In this document: positions 8,402 through 16,334 of the stretch, piece by piece | Position numbering within the stretch: the first letter of the stretch is position 1 | How the letters are laid out: every line of letters starts with the position of its first letter | Assembly: GCA_017397925.1 (NCBI GenBank) | Contig: JAFQHO010000052.1 | Coordinates: forward strand, 48,142-112,141 | Length of the DNA stretch: 64,000 nt | Direction: 5' to 3' | From: Ruminococcus sp. | Lineage (GTDB): Bacteria; Bacillota; Clostridia; Oscillospirales; Ruminococcaceae | Program-made: the position numbers and the translations under genes | Notes under the pieces: model-generated | What the model was told of the DNA's origin: nothing | What the model saw: the letters and a program-made list of their open reading frames with translations, nothing else | The model's database searches: none

Positions 8402-9283
8402 ATGACAAACAAAATCAAAGAAATTTTAAATCAGCTGAGCTGGAGAAATTTTCTTGTGCTTTTGGTGGCAGGCTGTATCAATGCATTCGGAGTTACCGTG
8501 TTTTTAGCTCCTGTAAAGCTCTACGACAGCGGTATTTCAGGAACATCAATGCTTCTATCTCAGCTTACATCGGAAAAGATATCGCTTTCGATATTCCTTA
8601 TAATTCTTAATATACCTTTGTTTTTATTCGGTCTGAAAAAGCAGGGAAGAGCCTTCACAATTTACTCCCTTTTTGCTGTTGCGGTTTACTCTACGGCGGC
8701 GTGGCTTATTACAGATGTTCTTCCTATTGATGTATCTATTGCTTCACCTCTTGCCGGACAGGATTTGCTTCTTTGTGCTTTGTTCGGTGGTATAATTTCA
8801 GGTGTGGGAAGTGGTTTGACTATCCGTTTTGGCGGTGCAATCGACGGTATTGAGGTAATGTCGGTTATCTTTGCGAAAAAGCTGGGTATTACTGTCGGTA
8901 CTTTTGTTATGATATACAATGTAATTCTCTATGTTATATGCGGTTTTGTTATGGGAAGCTGGATTCTGCCTCTTTATTCCATTGTTACTTATATGGCGGC
9001 ACTTAAAACGGTTGACTTCATCGTTGAGGGTGTTGACCGTTCAAAGGGCGTTATGATTATTACAGAAAATCCAACTGAGGTTGCCGAAGTTCTGATGTCT
9101 ACCTTCGAAACAGGTGCAACTATAATGCCTGCTATGGGCGGATATTCTAAGGCAGAGAAGCATATTGTTTATTTCATCGTTAACCGTTTTCAGATTTCAA
9201 GAATGCGTACTCTTGTTCACGCTGTTGACCCTAAAGCTTATATGACTATTTCTGAGGTTGCTGATGTTTTTACGAGTGTGTAA
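8402..9283 (+). CDS. YitT-family membrane protein (DUF2179 C-terminal domain)
   Basis: A 293-residue protein with five or six N-terminal membrane segments (about residues 17-195), then a soluble C-terminal domain (about 200-293) with KGVMIITENPTEVAE and a closing VDPKAYMTISEVADV stretch typical of DUF2179. The glycine-rich GAIDGIEVMSVIFAKK segment is a usual YitT feature. AAGGAGG precedes the start. The family is widespread in Firmicutes and its transport or sensing role is not established. It is monocistronic: own promoter upstream, strong hairpin downstream. Confidence 0.9.
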   Translation: MTNKIKEILNQLSWRNFLVLLVAGCINAFGVTVFLAPVKLYDSGISGTSMLLSQLTSEKISLSIFLIILNIPLFLFGLKKQGRAFTIYSLFAVAVYSTAAWLITDVLPIDVSIASPLAGQDLLLCALFGGIISGVGSGLTIRFGGAIDGIEVMSVIFAKKLGITVGTFVMIYNVILYVICGFVMGSWILPLYSIVTYMAALKTVDFIVEGVDRSKGVMIITENPTEVAEVLMSTFETGATIMPAMGGYSKAEKHIVYFIVNRFQISRMRTLVHAVDPKAYMTISEVADVFTSV

Positions 9284-9297
9284 TTATGGTTATAATA

Positions 9298-9326
9298 CAA
9301 TACCGCACAGAATATGTGCGGTATTG
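9298..9326 (+). repeat. 12-bp perfect hairpin with TACCGCAC core
   Basis: CAATACCGCACA, 5-base loop, perfect complement. No T-run follows, so it is either a weak terminator or a dispersed hairpin. Its ACCGCAC/GTGCGGT core recurs near 40572-40607 and 61795-61817. Confidence 0.6.
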
Positions 9327-9346
9327 TCGGATTAGGAGGTTTTTCA

Positions 9347-9703
9347 ATGATTTATATGCACGGGCAAATTCTTGGTACTCATTCTTTCTTGCTTAAAGGA
9401 GATTTTCTTAAACCTGATGAGTATTCAGAAATCAAAGCAAAGTATTTTCTTCCCGGTGGTGAAACCGGCACTGCTGCTACTGTTCTTGTTTCTCTTGGCG
9501 CAGATGTGAAGATTGACGGTACTGTTGGAATGTACAGCGGAATTTTCAATAATCCCTTTATAATATGGGGTAGATACCGCAGAAAATTTTTTAGATATAA
9601 TCTTCCTGTTTCCTTTCAGTTTCATCATACCCAAATGGACGGTGAACAGGCATGGAAATTTCTTGAAAAGCTAAAATCAGCGATAATAAGGTGCTATAAA
9701 TGA
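9347..9703 (+). pseudogene. Chimeric remnant: PfkB-type kinase N terminus joined to CAT-type acetyltransferase C terminus
   Basis: A 118-residue frame beginning MIYMHGQILGTHS after an AGGAGG site. An upstream in-frame ATG at 9314 has no ribosome site. The first ~60 residues look like the start of a PfkB/ribokinase-family sugar kinase, with FLPGGETGTAATVLVSLGAD resembling the family's first signature. From about residue 62 the sequence instead resembles the end of chloramphenicol-acetyltransferase-family enzymes: NNPFIIWGRY, then LPVSFQFHHTQMDGE with the catalytic HHxxxDG motif. Neither enzyme is complete, so no activity is expected. The stop overlaps the next start (ATGA at 9700). An internal deletion between two formerly adjacent genes is the simplest explanation. 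Confidence 0.7.
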
Positions 9704-10689
9704 AAAAGATTAATAATAAAAATAATCCTGATTTTCTCAATGAATATCTTATGCATCTGAAAGTTGTGAAAATGCTTTCGGAGCGTACTATTGAGGAGTA
9801 TTACATTGATATTCGGCTGTTTTTGAAATTTTACAGGTGTAATATCATAAACTCTGATTTGGCAATTGAGGATATCGACATATCGGCTATGACTGTTGAG
9901 GATTTACGGAAAATTACTGTTTCAGATATTTACAGTTTTATTTTCTATACCGCAGATGAACGTAATAACGCCGATAAAGCACGTTATAGGAAAATATCTG
10001 CTTTACGCAGTTTTTTCAAATATCTCACAAAAGCGGTGCATCTGCTTAAAGAAGACCCTACAAAAGATATAGAGGTGCCTTCTCCGAAAAAATCCTTGCC
10101 TAAATTTCTTTCACTTGATGAAAGCTTGCGGCTTCTGAGAAACTCCGATGATGGAGAATCAGTCAGAGACTACTGTATTCTCACCCTCTTTCTCAACTGC
10201 GGTATGCGATTAAGTGAGCTAATTGGCATAAATATATCTCATATCGACTTTACAGAGGCTCGTATGAAAGTGCTCGGAAAAGGTAATAAAGAGCGTATGG
10301 TGTATCTCAATACAGCCTGTATGGATGCTATAAACCGCTATCTCGCTGTAAGAGGACAGAATGAAAAGGCGGCGGATGAGCCTGCGCTTTTCATAAGCAA
10401 CAGAAATACTCGTATTTCAAAGCGCCGTGTACAGCAGATTGTGGAAAATGCAATTGAAGCAGCAGGTCTTGGCGGAAAGGGGATAACTACCCATAAACTT
10501 CGTCATACTGCCGCTACTCTTATGTATCAGTACGGTGATGCAGATGTGCTGACGTTGAAAGAACTGCTTGGACACGCTAATATATCCACTACTGAGATAT
10601 ACACCCATTTATCAGATGAAAGCGTAAGAAATGCTGTTGACAGTAATCCGCTGGCAAAAGTAAAACAGACAAAGAAAAGCTCCGAGTGA
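9700..10689 (+). CDS. Tyrosine recombinase, XerC/XerD-like
   Basis: A 329-residue site-specific recombinase. The N-terminal SAM-like core-binding domain spans about 8-115 and the catalytic domain about 130-315. All catalytic residues are present: Arg170 in NCGMRLSEL, Lys194 in LGKGNKER, His265 and Arg268 in THKLRH, His292 in LLGHANIS and nucleophile Tyr301 in EIYTHL. The length and the lack of attached excisionase or phage genes favour a Xer-type or stand-alone recombinase over a phage integrase. Its ATG overlaps the stop of the chimeric gene, so it was probably translationally coupled to the lost acetyltransferase gene. Confidence 0.9.
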   Translation: MKKINNKNNPDFLNEYLMHLKVVKMLSERTIEEYYIDIRLFLKFYRCNIINSDLAIEDIDISAMTVEDLRKITVSDIYSFIFYTADERNNADKARYRKISALRSFFKYLTKAVHLLKEDPTKDIEVPSPKKSLPKFLSLDESLRLLRNSDDGESVRDYCILTLFLNCGMRLSELIGINISHIDFTEARMKVLGKGNKERMVYLNTACMDAINRYLAVRGQNEKAADEPALFISNRNTRISKRRVQQIVENAIEAAGLGGKGITTHKLRHTAATLMYQYGDADVLTLKELLGHANISTTEIYTHLSDESVRNAVDSNPLAKVKQTKKSSE

Positions 10690-10703
10690 ATTCGGAGCTT
10701 TTT
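10677..10703 (+). terminator. Terminator overlapping the recombinase stop codon
   Basis: 9-bp stem AAGCTCCGA/TCGGAGCTT with a 6-base loop, followed by TTT. The stop codon lies in the loop. It may also act on the convergent gene at 10716. Confidence 0.75.
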
Positions 10704-10715
10704 AATATTGTTTTA

Positions 10716-11018
10716 TTATATTGATATCATCAGGTAATTCAGAGCCTGATTGTAAAGCCGGAACGGTCGGATTTTGCTTATAATAAGCCTTTCTGCAAAA
10801 TCTACGGCATCCTCGATGTTACGGGAAAAATCAGGTATGACTTCCCTTTGTCCCGTCCGTGAATCCTCAACCTCAATGCCGTATGTAATTATTTCGTTGT
10901 CGTCCCAATCTATTTTACCGGATGTTACTCTGTATGAAATTTTGTTGTCGCCGTAAACCTCTAAATAGACTGTTCTGTCCCTGACTTCTTGTTTTTTCTT
11001 TTTTATAAGTCCGAACAT
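10716..11018 (-). CDS. Small uncharacterised protein, DUF6514-like
   Basis: A 100-residue soluble protein. A lysine-rich start (MFGLIKKKKQE) is followed by a beta-rich middle (TVYLEVYGDNKISYRV, ITYGIEVEDSRTG) and a helical end (IEDAVDFAERLIISKIRPF). The YGIEV core followed by a helix matches my memory of short Firmicutes proteins of the DUF6514 type; a profile search is needed to confirm. An AAAGGAG site precedes the start. It is convergent with the recombinase and divides it from the alarmone synthetase. Function unknown. Confidence 0.6.
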   Translation of the reverse strand: MFGLIKKKKQEVRDRTVYLEVYGDNKISYRVTSGKIDWDDNEIITYGIEVEDSRTGQREVIPDFSRNIEDAVDFAERLIISKIRPFRLYNQALNYLMISI

Positions 11019-11125
11019 ATATAATACTCCTTTCTGTTTGTTGGATATATTATATCACGGGAAAGGAATTATTGAAAGAGTGAAAAAAATCTCTTTAGAA
11101 TTATTTATGACGATGAAAGTCGATA

Positions 11126-11815
11126 TCAGTTTATATCATTTATTTCTGTATATAACTTCTGCATTTGTATATCAGTTTCTGCTATTCTTTCTGCACATTG
11201 GCGAAGTTCCTCGGAGATTTCGGGGGTTATTGTTCCTGTTGGTTTGTATCTCAGCTGATGCTCAAGACTTGCCCAGAAATCCATTGCAATTGTTCGTATC
11301 TGTATTTCAACGGGTACGGTTGTTTTTGATGATGAAAGATGAACAGGTACATTCAGAACAAGATGGAAGCTTCTATAGCCACTGGGTTTGGGATTTTTTA
11401 TGTAATCTTTTTGCTTCAGTACAACAAAATCATCTCTTCGTGCAAGCATTTCGGCAAGTACATATATATCGTTGATATAGCAGCAGGTGACGCGTATTCC
11501 TGCGATATCAAGGAGATATTTTTTTGCGTTTTCTATAGTGAAGGGTATGCCTTTTTTTATCAGCTTATTCATAATGGAATCGGCTGATTTAAGGCGGCTT
11601 TCGATGTTGTGAATAGGATTTCGCTGAAACTTGATATTAAATTCGTTATCAAGTATACCAAGATATGTTTTGACTATCTCCATAGCAGACTCGTAGACGT
11701 GTCCAAGCTGCATGAACTCCATAAATGCCTGTGCGACACGTTCTTGTGCGTTATCATTTTCTACTATAGCAGGGAGTTGCTGAATCCCCTCTACAAAAAA
11801 ATCCATCTGGCTCAT
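11126..11815 (-). CDS. Small alarmone synthetase (RelQ/YjbM-type GTP pyrophosphokinase)
   Basis: A 229-residue single-domain RelA/SpoT synthetase lacking hydrolase, TGS and ACT domains, as in RelQ-type small alarmone synthetases, which make (p)ppGpp from ATP and GTP or GDP. Visible motifs are IESRLKSADSIMNKL, LLDIAGIRVTCCY, the G-loop-like NPKPSGYRSFHLVL, VPVEIQIRT and FWASLEHQLRYK. AAGGAG precedes the start. It has its own promoter region shared divergently with the glycosylase gene. It is probably regulated transcriptionally, as such enzymes lack regulatory domains. Confidence 0.92.
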   Translation of the reverse strand: MSQMDFFVEGIQQLPAIVENDNAQERVAQAFMEFMQLGHVYESAMEIVKTYLGILDNEFNIKFQRNPIHNIESRLKSADSIMNKLIKKGIPFTIENAKKYLLDIAGIRVTCCYINDIYVLAEMLARRDDFVVLKQKDYIKNPKPSGYRSFHLVLNVPVHLSSSKTTVPVEIQIRTIAMDFWASLEHQLRYKPTGTITPEISEELRQCAERIAETDIQMQKLYTEINDIN

Positions 11816-11921
11816 AATAGCTCCTTTCTTAAGGCTTATTGCCTTGCAATTTTCATTTAAATTTAGTATAATATAATATGGTATCAGATAATTGTCTGAA
11901 ATCTGAAAATGAGGTGAAAAT

Positions 11922-12731
11922 ATGGATTATTATGTTAAAAATAATGATATAATCCTTTCTGAAAAGGATTTTAATCTTGATGAAACCCTTGATTGCGGAC
12001 AGGCTTTCCGCTGGAAAAAAATACAGAGCGACTATAACTGCACATATGAAGGAAGCTTTTTTAACGATAATCTGAGAATTTCCGAAATATCCAAGGGTCA
12101 GTTTATATTCCACAATGTTTCAGAGGATGAGTTTCTCGGGAAATGGGCGGATTATTTTGATTTTTATACTGATTATTCTCAGCTGAAAGCGGAGTTTTCA
12201 GAAGATGAAACGCTTTCTAAAGCCTGTGAATTCGCTGGAGGAATACGCCTGCTTAAACAGAATAGCTGGGAGTGCTTAATTTCCTTTATTATTTCTCAGA
12301 ATAATAATATTCCGCGTATAAAGGGCATTATTGACCGCCTTTGTGATAATTACGGTGCATTTCCCACCGCTGAACAAATGAGGGGAGTTACCGCAGATGA
12401 CCTTGCCTTTCTCAGAAGCGGCTTTCGAGGAAAGTATTTAAGCGACGCCGTTGAATGTATAAATACGGGAAAAATAAATTTGTCCGATATTGCCGTTGCC
12501 CCGATTGAGCAAGCAAGAGAGGAACTTAAAAAAATCAAAGGAGTAGGCCCTAAGGTAGCTGAATGTGTTTTACTTTTCGGTATGCATCGGACAGAAGCTT
12601 TTCCTGTTGATGTGTGGATAAAGCGTGTACTTGCAGAGTATTATCCCAATGGATTTCCGGAATTTGCAAAGGACAATGCTGGAATTGCACAGCAGTATCT
12701 TTTCCATTACATACGTAATATAACTGAATAA
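11922..12731 (+). CDS. 8-oxoguanine DNA glycosylase (OGG1-like, HhH-GPD)
   Basis: A 269-residue base-excision repair enzyme. It has the OGG-type N-terminal domain (LDCGQAFRWKK near residues 24-33) and a helix-hairpin-helix GPD core. The hairpin KIKGVGPKVAECVLLFG carries the Schiff-base lysine Lys211, and FPVDVWIKR carries the catalytic Asp230. That combination indicates a bifunctional glycosylase/AP lyase removing oxidised guanine. QNNNIPRIKGIIDRL is the usual DNA-contact helix. GAGG precedes the start. It is divergently transcribed from the alarmone synthetase. Confidence 0.9.
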   Translation: MDYYVKNNDIILSEKDFNLDETLDCGQAFRWKKIQSDYNCTYEGSFFNDNLRISEISKGQFIFHNVSEDEFLGKWADYFDFYTDYSQLKAEFSEDETLSKACEFAGGIRLLKQNSWECLISFIISQNNNIPRIKGIIDRLCDNYGAFPTAEQMRGVTADDLAFLRSGFRGKYLSDAVECINTGKINLSDIAVAPIEQAREELKKIKGVGPKVAECVLLFGMHRTEAFPVDVWIKRVLAEYYPNGFPEFAKDNAGIAQQYLFHYIRNITE

Positions 12732-12785
12732 AATTGCGTAATTATGCCAAATATAACTGTAAATCTATTATTATAGGAGAATTAT

Positions 12786-13040
12786 ATGGTTAAAGGCGTA
12801 AATAAGCAGATTATTGAGGTAAACAACCCCAACAGCATTTATTTTGAAAAAGCTGTATTTTATCTGAAACCGGGTGTGCGAATTCTTCCAACAGAGCTTT
12901 CAGAGCGAGAAATAAACAAGATTATCGCGCCATACAGTGAGAACAGGAAAAATACTTTTTGTATGAAAATCGGGAGATCTGTTATTTATACTATGCTTGT
13001 TCTTACAGCTGCAGTTATTTCATATTTACTGATTTTTTAA
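12786..13040 (+). CDS. Small tail-anchored membrane protein, unknown
   Basis: 84 residues: a soluble N-terminal part (MVKGVNKQIIEVNNPN, YFEKAVFYLKPG) and a single C-terminal hydrophobic segment (about 64-83) ending at the last residue, with a positively charged region before it. AGGAG lies 6 bases upstream of the start. I recall short Firmicutes proteins with a similar MVKGV.K start but no function. It is 54 bases after the glycosylase and could be co-transcribed; no terminator is obvious between them. Confidence 0.7.
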   Translation: MVKGVNKQIIEVNNPNSIYFEKAVFYLKPGVRILPTELSEREINKIIAPYSENRKNTFCMKIGRSVIYTMLVLTAAVISYLLIF

Positions 13041-13067
13041 AAATGAAGCAATATTTTTCAAAAAATA

Positions 13068-13096
13068 TAGACAAATTATGAATTATGTGATATAAT
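13068..13096 (+). promoter_or_regulatory. Promoter of the AraC-family gene
   Basis: TAGACA at 13068-13073, 17-base spacer, TATAAT at 13091-13096; 39 bases before the start codon. Confidence 0.65.
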
Positions 13097-13135
13097 AATA
13101 TACAGCGATATTTTTTAGAAAGGAGAATAAAGCAT

Positions 13136-13987
13136 ATGAGTATAAATTCTGAGGATCAATCCTGTGAAAGAATTATATGTACACCAAGTGCAACAGCGAA
13201 AAGGGCGTTCTTTTATGCCATTGAATTTGGAAATATTCATAAAGAAAAATCATCTGCAATTCATCATCATGCAGCAGATTACTGGCTTTTTGCTGCCGTT
13301 GTTGAGGGGAGCGGAGTACTGACATATGATGAGGAGGAATACTCATTCAATAAGGGGGATTGCTTTTTCATTGATTGTCGTGTTGCACATAGCTATACAG
13401 GTAATGAAAATAATCCTGTAGAGTTGATGTGGATTCATTTCGGCGGTGCAACAACAATGCAGTACTATGAAACGTTCACTGAACAATCCGGCTGTGTATT
13501 TCATCCTGTTTCTTTTGAAAAGGTTACTTCATCAATGCGTGAGATTTTCCGCCTTAATCAGGAAAAGGGCATAAATGCCGAAGCTATCACATCCGGACTT
13601 ATCGTTCAGCTTCTTACCTCAGCCCTGACATCAACAGGCAAGGCTGAAATGATTGATTCGGCGTTAAAAAAGAAGCTGCAGGCAGTCAATGTCTATATTG
13701 AGGAAAAGTTTACAGAGGATATATCCCTCGAAAAGCTTTCTGCAGAATTTTACATAAGCAAGTACTATCTTTCAAGGGAATACAAGAAAATTTACGGCAA
13801 GACCATTTTTCAGCATATTATTTCCTGCCGTATTAATTACGGAAAACATCTGTTGCGTTTTTCGGATAATTCAGTAGAAGAAATTGCCCATTTATGTGGA
13901 TTTAACGACCAAAGCTATTTTGTACGTCAATTCAAGAAAGCGGAGAATGTAACTTGTTTTGCATATCGCAGAATGTGGCGAGAATAG
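13136..13987 (+). CDS. AraC-family transcriptional regulator with cupin sensor domain
   Basis: A 283-residue regulator. The N-terminal AraC-type cupin (about 30-140) has AIHHHAADYW and the NKGDCFFIDCRVAHSYTG jelly-roll segments, typical of sugar sensors. The C-terminal double helix-turn-helix (about 180-283) includes ISLEKLSAEFYISKYYLSRE and the second-HTH signature VEEIAHLCGFNDQSYFVRQF. AAGGAG precedes the start. No carbohydrate operon sits beside it, so its target cannot be named. Confidence 0.9.
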   Translation: MSINSEDQSCERIICTPSATAKRAFFYAIEFGNIHKEKSSAIHHHAADYWLFAAVVEGSGVLTYDEEEYSFNKGDCFFIDCRVAHSYTGNENNPVELMWIHFGGATTMQYYETFTEQSGCVFHPVSFEKVTSSMREIFRLNQEKGINAEAITSGLIVQLLTSALTSTGKAEMIDSALKKKLQAVNVYIEEKFTEDISLEKLSAEFYISKYYLSREYKKIYGKTIFQHIISCRINYGKHLLRFSDNSVEEIAHLCGFNDQSYFVRQFKKAENVTCFAYRRMWRE

Positions 13988-13994
13988 GTAACAT

Positions 13995-14765
13995 TTATTT
14001 TTTGAAGAGTGTATAAAATCCGTTATTTACTGCCTTTTTTATCTGACATGTTTTGTCGCAGCAGTTATTACAGTTCAATGTCTGGTTTGAGCCGTACCAA
14101 AAACGTTCAGGGTATTTTCTCCACATTATTTCCCAGTGGACTATGACAGCAGTTCCCATAAAAAAGAGGGAAAGGCTATAGAATGTGCCAACAAAGAGCA
14201 TAGGAGTAAACATCATAAAGTGTCCCCAATCGTATATGCGGCAGTTTATACAACATTTGTTCTTCATTCCGAAGGTCTGGAATGGACAGAAAATCAGTAT
14301 GCAGATATAATCGCATATGAAATAAAAACCTGTAAGCAAGAGAAGTTCAGGCTTGCCAAGTATACCTAAGAAATAGAGCAGTCCGATAATCGCATTTCCT
14401 ACAAGCCATACAATCATACATTTTAAGGCTTTTTTATTCTCATCTTTTACAAAACTTTGCAGATTAGATTTTGAATAATCTGCAATAGGGTTAAAATTTG
14501 ATTTACAGCTTTTCCCTGCACCCATAGAAAGAACAGGGGAGGGGAGTAGGTGCAGTGTCATAAGTCCTATGAATATGATCCACATGATGTGCATAAAATT
14601 GAGCGCATCAAAGGGAGAGGTAGTTGTATAGAGGAAAAATGCTGCTTTATCTATTATATACAGCACAATCATAGCTATAAAAGCTGATATGCGTAAACCA
14701 AATTTTATAAGGTAGCCAATCATTTTAGGCGTTGGTATGAATTTACTATTGTGCATCTCACACAT
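13995..14765 (-). CDS. Cysteine-rich polytopic membrane protein, unknown
   Basis: A 256-residue protein with about six hydrophobic segments. Two cysteine clusters stand out: KNKCCINCRIYDWGHFMMF between segments, and CNNCCDKTCQIKK near the C terminus. They suggest metal or iron-sulfur binding on one membrane face. I have seen similar unnamed clostridial membrane proteins but know no function. The start is uncertain: ATG at 14765 or the next ATG three codons on; neither has a strong ribosome site. A consensus promoter lies upstream (14809-14837). It converges with the AraC gene. Confidence 0.75.
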   Translation of the reverse strand: MCEMHNSKFIPTPKMIGYLIKFGLRISAFIAMIVLYIIDKAAFFLYTTTSPFDALNFMHIMWIIFIGLMTLHLLPSPVLSMGAGKSCKSNFNPIADYSKSNLQSFVKDENKKALKCMIVWLVGNAIIGLLYFLGILGKPELLLLTGFYFICDYICILIFCPFQTFGMKNKCCINCRIYDWGHFMMFTPMLFVGTFYSLSLFFMGTAVIVHWEIMWRKYPERFWYGSNQTLNCNNCCDKTCQIKKAVNNGFYTLFKK

Positions 14766-14808
14766 CCAATCATATATAAGTAATAAAATATCTAAAGCTT
14801 ACACATAT

Positions 14809-14837
14809 ATTATATCATTTTTTGTTTGTAATGTCAA
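14809..14837 (-). promoter_or_regulatory. Promoter for the cysteine-rich membrane protein
   Basis: Read on the minus strand: TTGACA (14837-14832), 17-base spacer, TATAAT (14814-14809). It lies back-to-back with the plus-strand promoter at 14853. Confidence 0.75.
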
Positions 14838-14852
14838 ATATTTCTTTATCGG

Positions 14853-14881
14853 TAGACAAAAATGAAATAATATGGTAAAAT
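14853..14881 (+). promoter_or_regulatory. Promoter for the YdbC-like gene
   Basis: TAGACA at 14853-14858, 17-base spacer, TAAAAT at 14876-14881. Confidence 0.6.
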
Positions 14882-14928
14882 ACATAAGACGGAAGTTTCC
14901 GTGAAGAAAAAAGAATAGGAGAAAAACA

Positions 14929-15162
14929 ATGGCAGAATTAAAATTTGAAATTACAGAATCACTTGGCGTTCTTGCAGAAAATGCAAAGGGTTGGACAAAG
15001 GAGCTTAATTTGGTAAGCTGGAATGACCACGAACCTAAGTATGATATCCGTGACTGGTCACCCGACCATTCAAGAATGGGCAAGGGTGTAACACTTACAG
15101 CTGATGAGCTTGCTGCATTAAAGGATATCCTTGCAGAGGTTGACCTTGATTCATTTGAATAA
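14929..15162 (+). CDS. YdbC-family protein with PC4-like fold
   Basis: A 77-residue protein: MAELKFEITESLGVLAEN, a WTKELNLVSWNDHEPKYDIR beta segment, then GVTLTADELAALKDIL. This is the short bacterial YdbC/PC4 (transcriptional coactivator p15) pattern: a four-stranded sheet plus a C-terminal helix that dimerises and binds single-stranded DNA. It is most likely a nucleoid-associated ssDNA-binding protein of unclear physiological role. AGGAG precedes the start. Confidence 0.88.
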   Translation: MAELKFEITESLGVLAENAKGWTKELNLVSWNDHEPKYDIRDWSPDHSRMGKGVTLTADELAALKDILAEVDLDSFE

Positions 15163-15201
15163 TTGAATTTTGTCAACTCTGACGATATAATAACATAATT
15201 T

Positions 15202-15230
15202 TATGGCTGCTTCAAATTGGGGCAGCCATA
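15202..15230 (+). terminator. Hairpin between YdbC-like gene and next gene
   Basis: Nine-bp stem TATGGCTGC/GCAGCCATA followed by TTTGAG and directly by the next gene's GGGAGGTG ribosome site. It could be a partial terminator or a leader hairpin controlling the downstream gene. Confidence 0.5.
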
Positions 15231-15248
15231 TTTGAGGGAGGTGAAAAA

Positions 15249-16046
15249 ATGATTTTAGGCATAAATCAGACAAAATCAAGCGGAAAGAATACTTTTTCTA
15301 TAACAGAGGACGGTTTTAACATATATAATGCTGAAACCCCATGGACACCGATTCATAAACTTGAAATATCTATTAGTGATGATAAGGGAGCGGTTATATA
15401 TAATACAAAATATTCTTTCTGGGAGAATTTCACAGAGGAACTGATACCCTTCAAGTATCTCTTTACCGGTTCTCAGAAATTTGAGCAATTTTCTGTAGTT
15501 GATACCAATGGTGAAACAGTTGGAAGTTTTTATATTGAAGTGAATGGATTGTGGGATTCAAAGGTGTGTATCCGCTACGGTGAAAAAATTCTTGTGGGCT
15601 ACAGAGTTGGTACAGGTTTTGATGAAAATGTGACTTTTTATGACGGTGAAACAGTTGTTGGTCAGATTACAAAATCCAATAGAATGGTTGCTGACAATAA
15701 GGATAATTATATGCTTCATTTTATTGACGGGTATGATGATTTAAAACCGCTTCTTGCATTTTTCGTCATATATTATGATTTCAGATATCATAATAACACC
15801 GGCGAGGCATTCAAGGGAACAAAAGTAAGCTATAAAAAGAGCCTTCACAAAAATGTTGATAAGTATGATCTTGATTTTATAAGCAGCAACTTCGGAAACG
15901 ACGCAGTTCAGCAGATGAATAATTTCTTCACTGAAAGTGTTAAAAAATCATCATCTATGAATTTAAAGCTTTTCTGGACAATATTTGGCATTGGAATAGG
16001 GCTCGCACTGTTTATGGCTGCGATAATAATATTTGTTTTCAATTAA
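15249..16046 (+). CDS. Uncharacterised protein with C-terminal membrane anchor
   Basis: 265 residues. The first ~200 are beta-rich and soluble (ITEDGFNIYNAETPW, GYRVGTGFDENVTFYDGETV); a hydrophobic segment at about 241-263 ends the protein. The pattern of short strands describing a 'property' of a molecule is reminiscent of tubby/LURP-one-like domains, but I cannot assign a family with confidence. GGGAGGTG precedes the start. A hairpin follows the stop. No functional partner is evident. Confidence 0.65.
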   Translation: MILGINQTKSSGKNTFSITEDGFNIYNAETPWTPIHKLEISISDDKGAVIYNTKYSFWENFTEELIPFKYLFTGSQKFEQFSVVDTNGETVGSFYIEVNGLWDSKVCIRYGEKILVGYRVGTGFDENVTFYDGETVVGQITKSNRMVADNKDNYMLHFIDGYDDLKPLLAFFVIYYDFRYHNNTGEAFKGTKVSYKKSLHKNVDKYDLDFISSNFGNDAVQQMNNFFTESVKKSSSMNLKLFWTIFGIGIGLALFMAAIIIFVFN

Positions 16047-16052
16047 CTGAAT

Positions 16053-16074
16053 TCAAGGGGCACATGCCCCTTGA
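16053..16074 (+). terminator. Hairpin after 15249 gene
   Basis: Perfect 10-bp stem TCAAGGGGCA/TGCCCCTTGA followed by GTATTT. The T-tract is weak but the position right after a stop fits a terminator. Confidence 0.55.
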
Positions 16075-16111
16075 GTATTTATAGTTTAATGATTTTTTTT
16101 ATTATTTTCTC

Positions 16112-16140
16112 TTGACTTATTAGTTTTTTTATGATATAAT
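16112..16140 (+). promoter_or_regulatory. Promoter of tRNA-Leu
   Basis: TTGACT at 16112-16117, 17-base spacer ending in TGA, TATAAT at 16135-16140; the mature tRNA begins 15 bases on. Confidence 0.8.
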
Positions 16141-16154
16141 ATTAAATGTAATTT

Positions 16155-16238
16155 GCCGCTGTGGTGGAATAGGCAGACACAAGGGACTTAAAATCCCTCG
16201 GAGTAACATCCGTACCGGTTCAAGTCCGGTCAGCGGCA
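16155..16238 (+). tRNA. tRNA-Leu, anticodon UAA
   Basis: An 84-base class II tRNA. The acceptor stem GCCGCTG pairs with CAGCGGC. The anticodon stem AGGGA/TCCCT holds loop CTTAAAA with anticodon TAA at 16189-16191. There is a long variable arm (CGGA...TCCG) as expected for Leu, and a T arm containing GGTTCAAGTCC. The discriminator is A, and no CCA is encoded. It reads UUA and UUG codons. A consensus promoter precedes it and a terminator follows, so it is transcribed alone. Confidence 0.95.
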
Positions 16239-16245
16239 CTGATTG

Positions 16246-16277
16246 AGAAACGTCGGTTTATCGACGTTTCTTTTTTG
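16246..16277 (+). terminator. Terminator of tRNA-Leu
   Basis: 10-bp stem AGAAACGTCG/CGACGTTTCT with a 6-base loop, then a T-run. Confidence 0.85.
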
Positions 16278-16286
16278 TTACTAATT

Positions 16287-16324
16287 AAAAATCCGTGCAG
16301 GTTAATTCCTGAACGGATTTTTTT
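16287..16324 (-). terminator. Terminator for the ACT-MBL gene (symmetrical)
   Basis: Inverted repeat AAAAATCCGT/ACGGATTTTT with an inner CAGG/CCTG helix, just past the end of the minus-strand gene. The A- and T-rich flanks make it usable from both sides. Confidence 0.7.
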
Positions 16325-16334
16325 ATAAAAAATA

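Noticed and set aside
9700-10689. Prophage or integrative element integrase
   Set aside because: No excisionase, att repeats, phage or conjugation genes are visible around it. A Xer-like or stand-alone recombinase is more likely.
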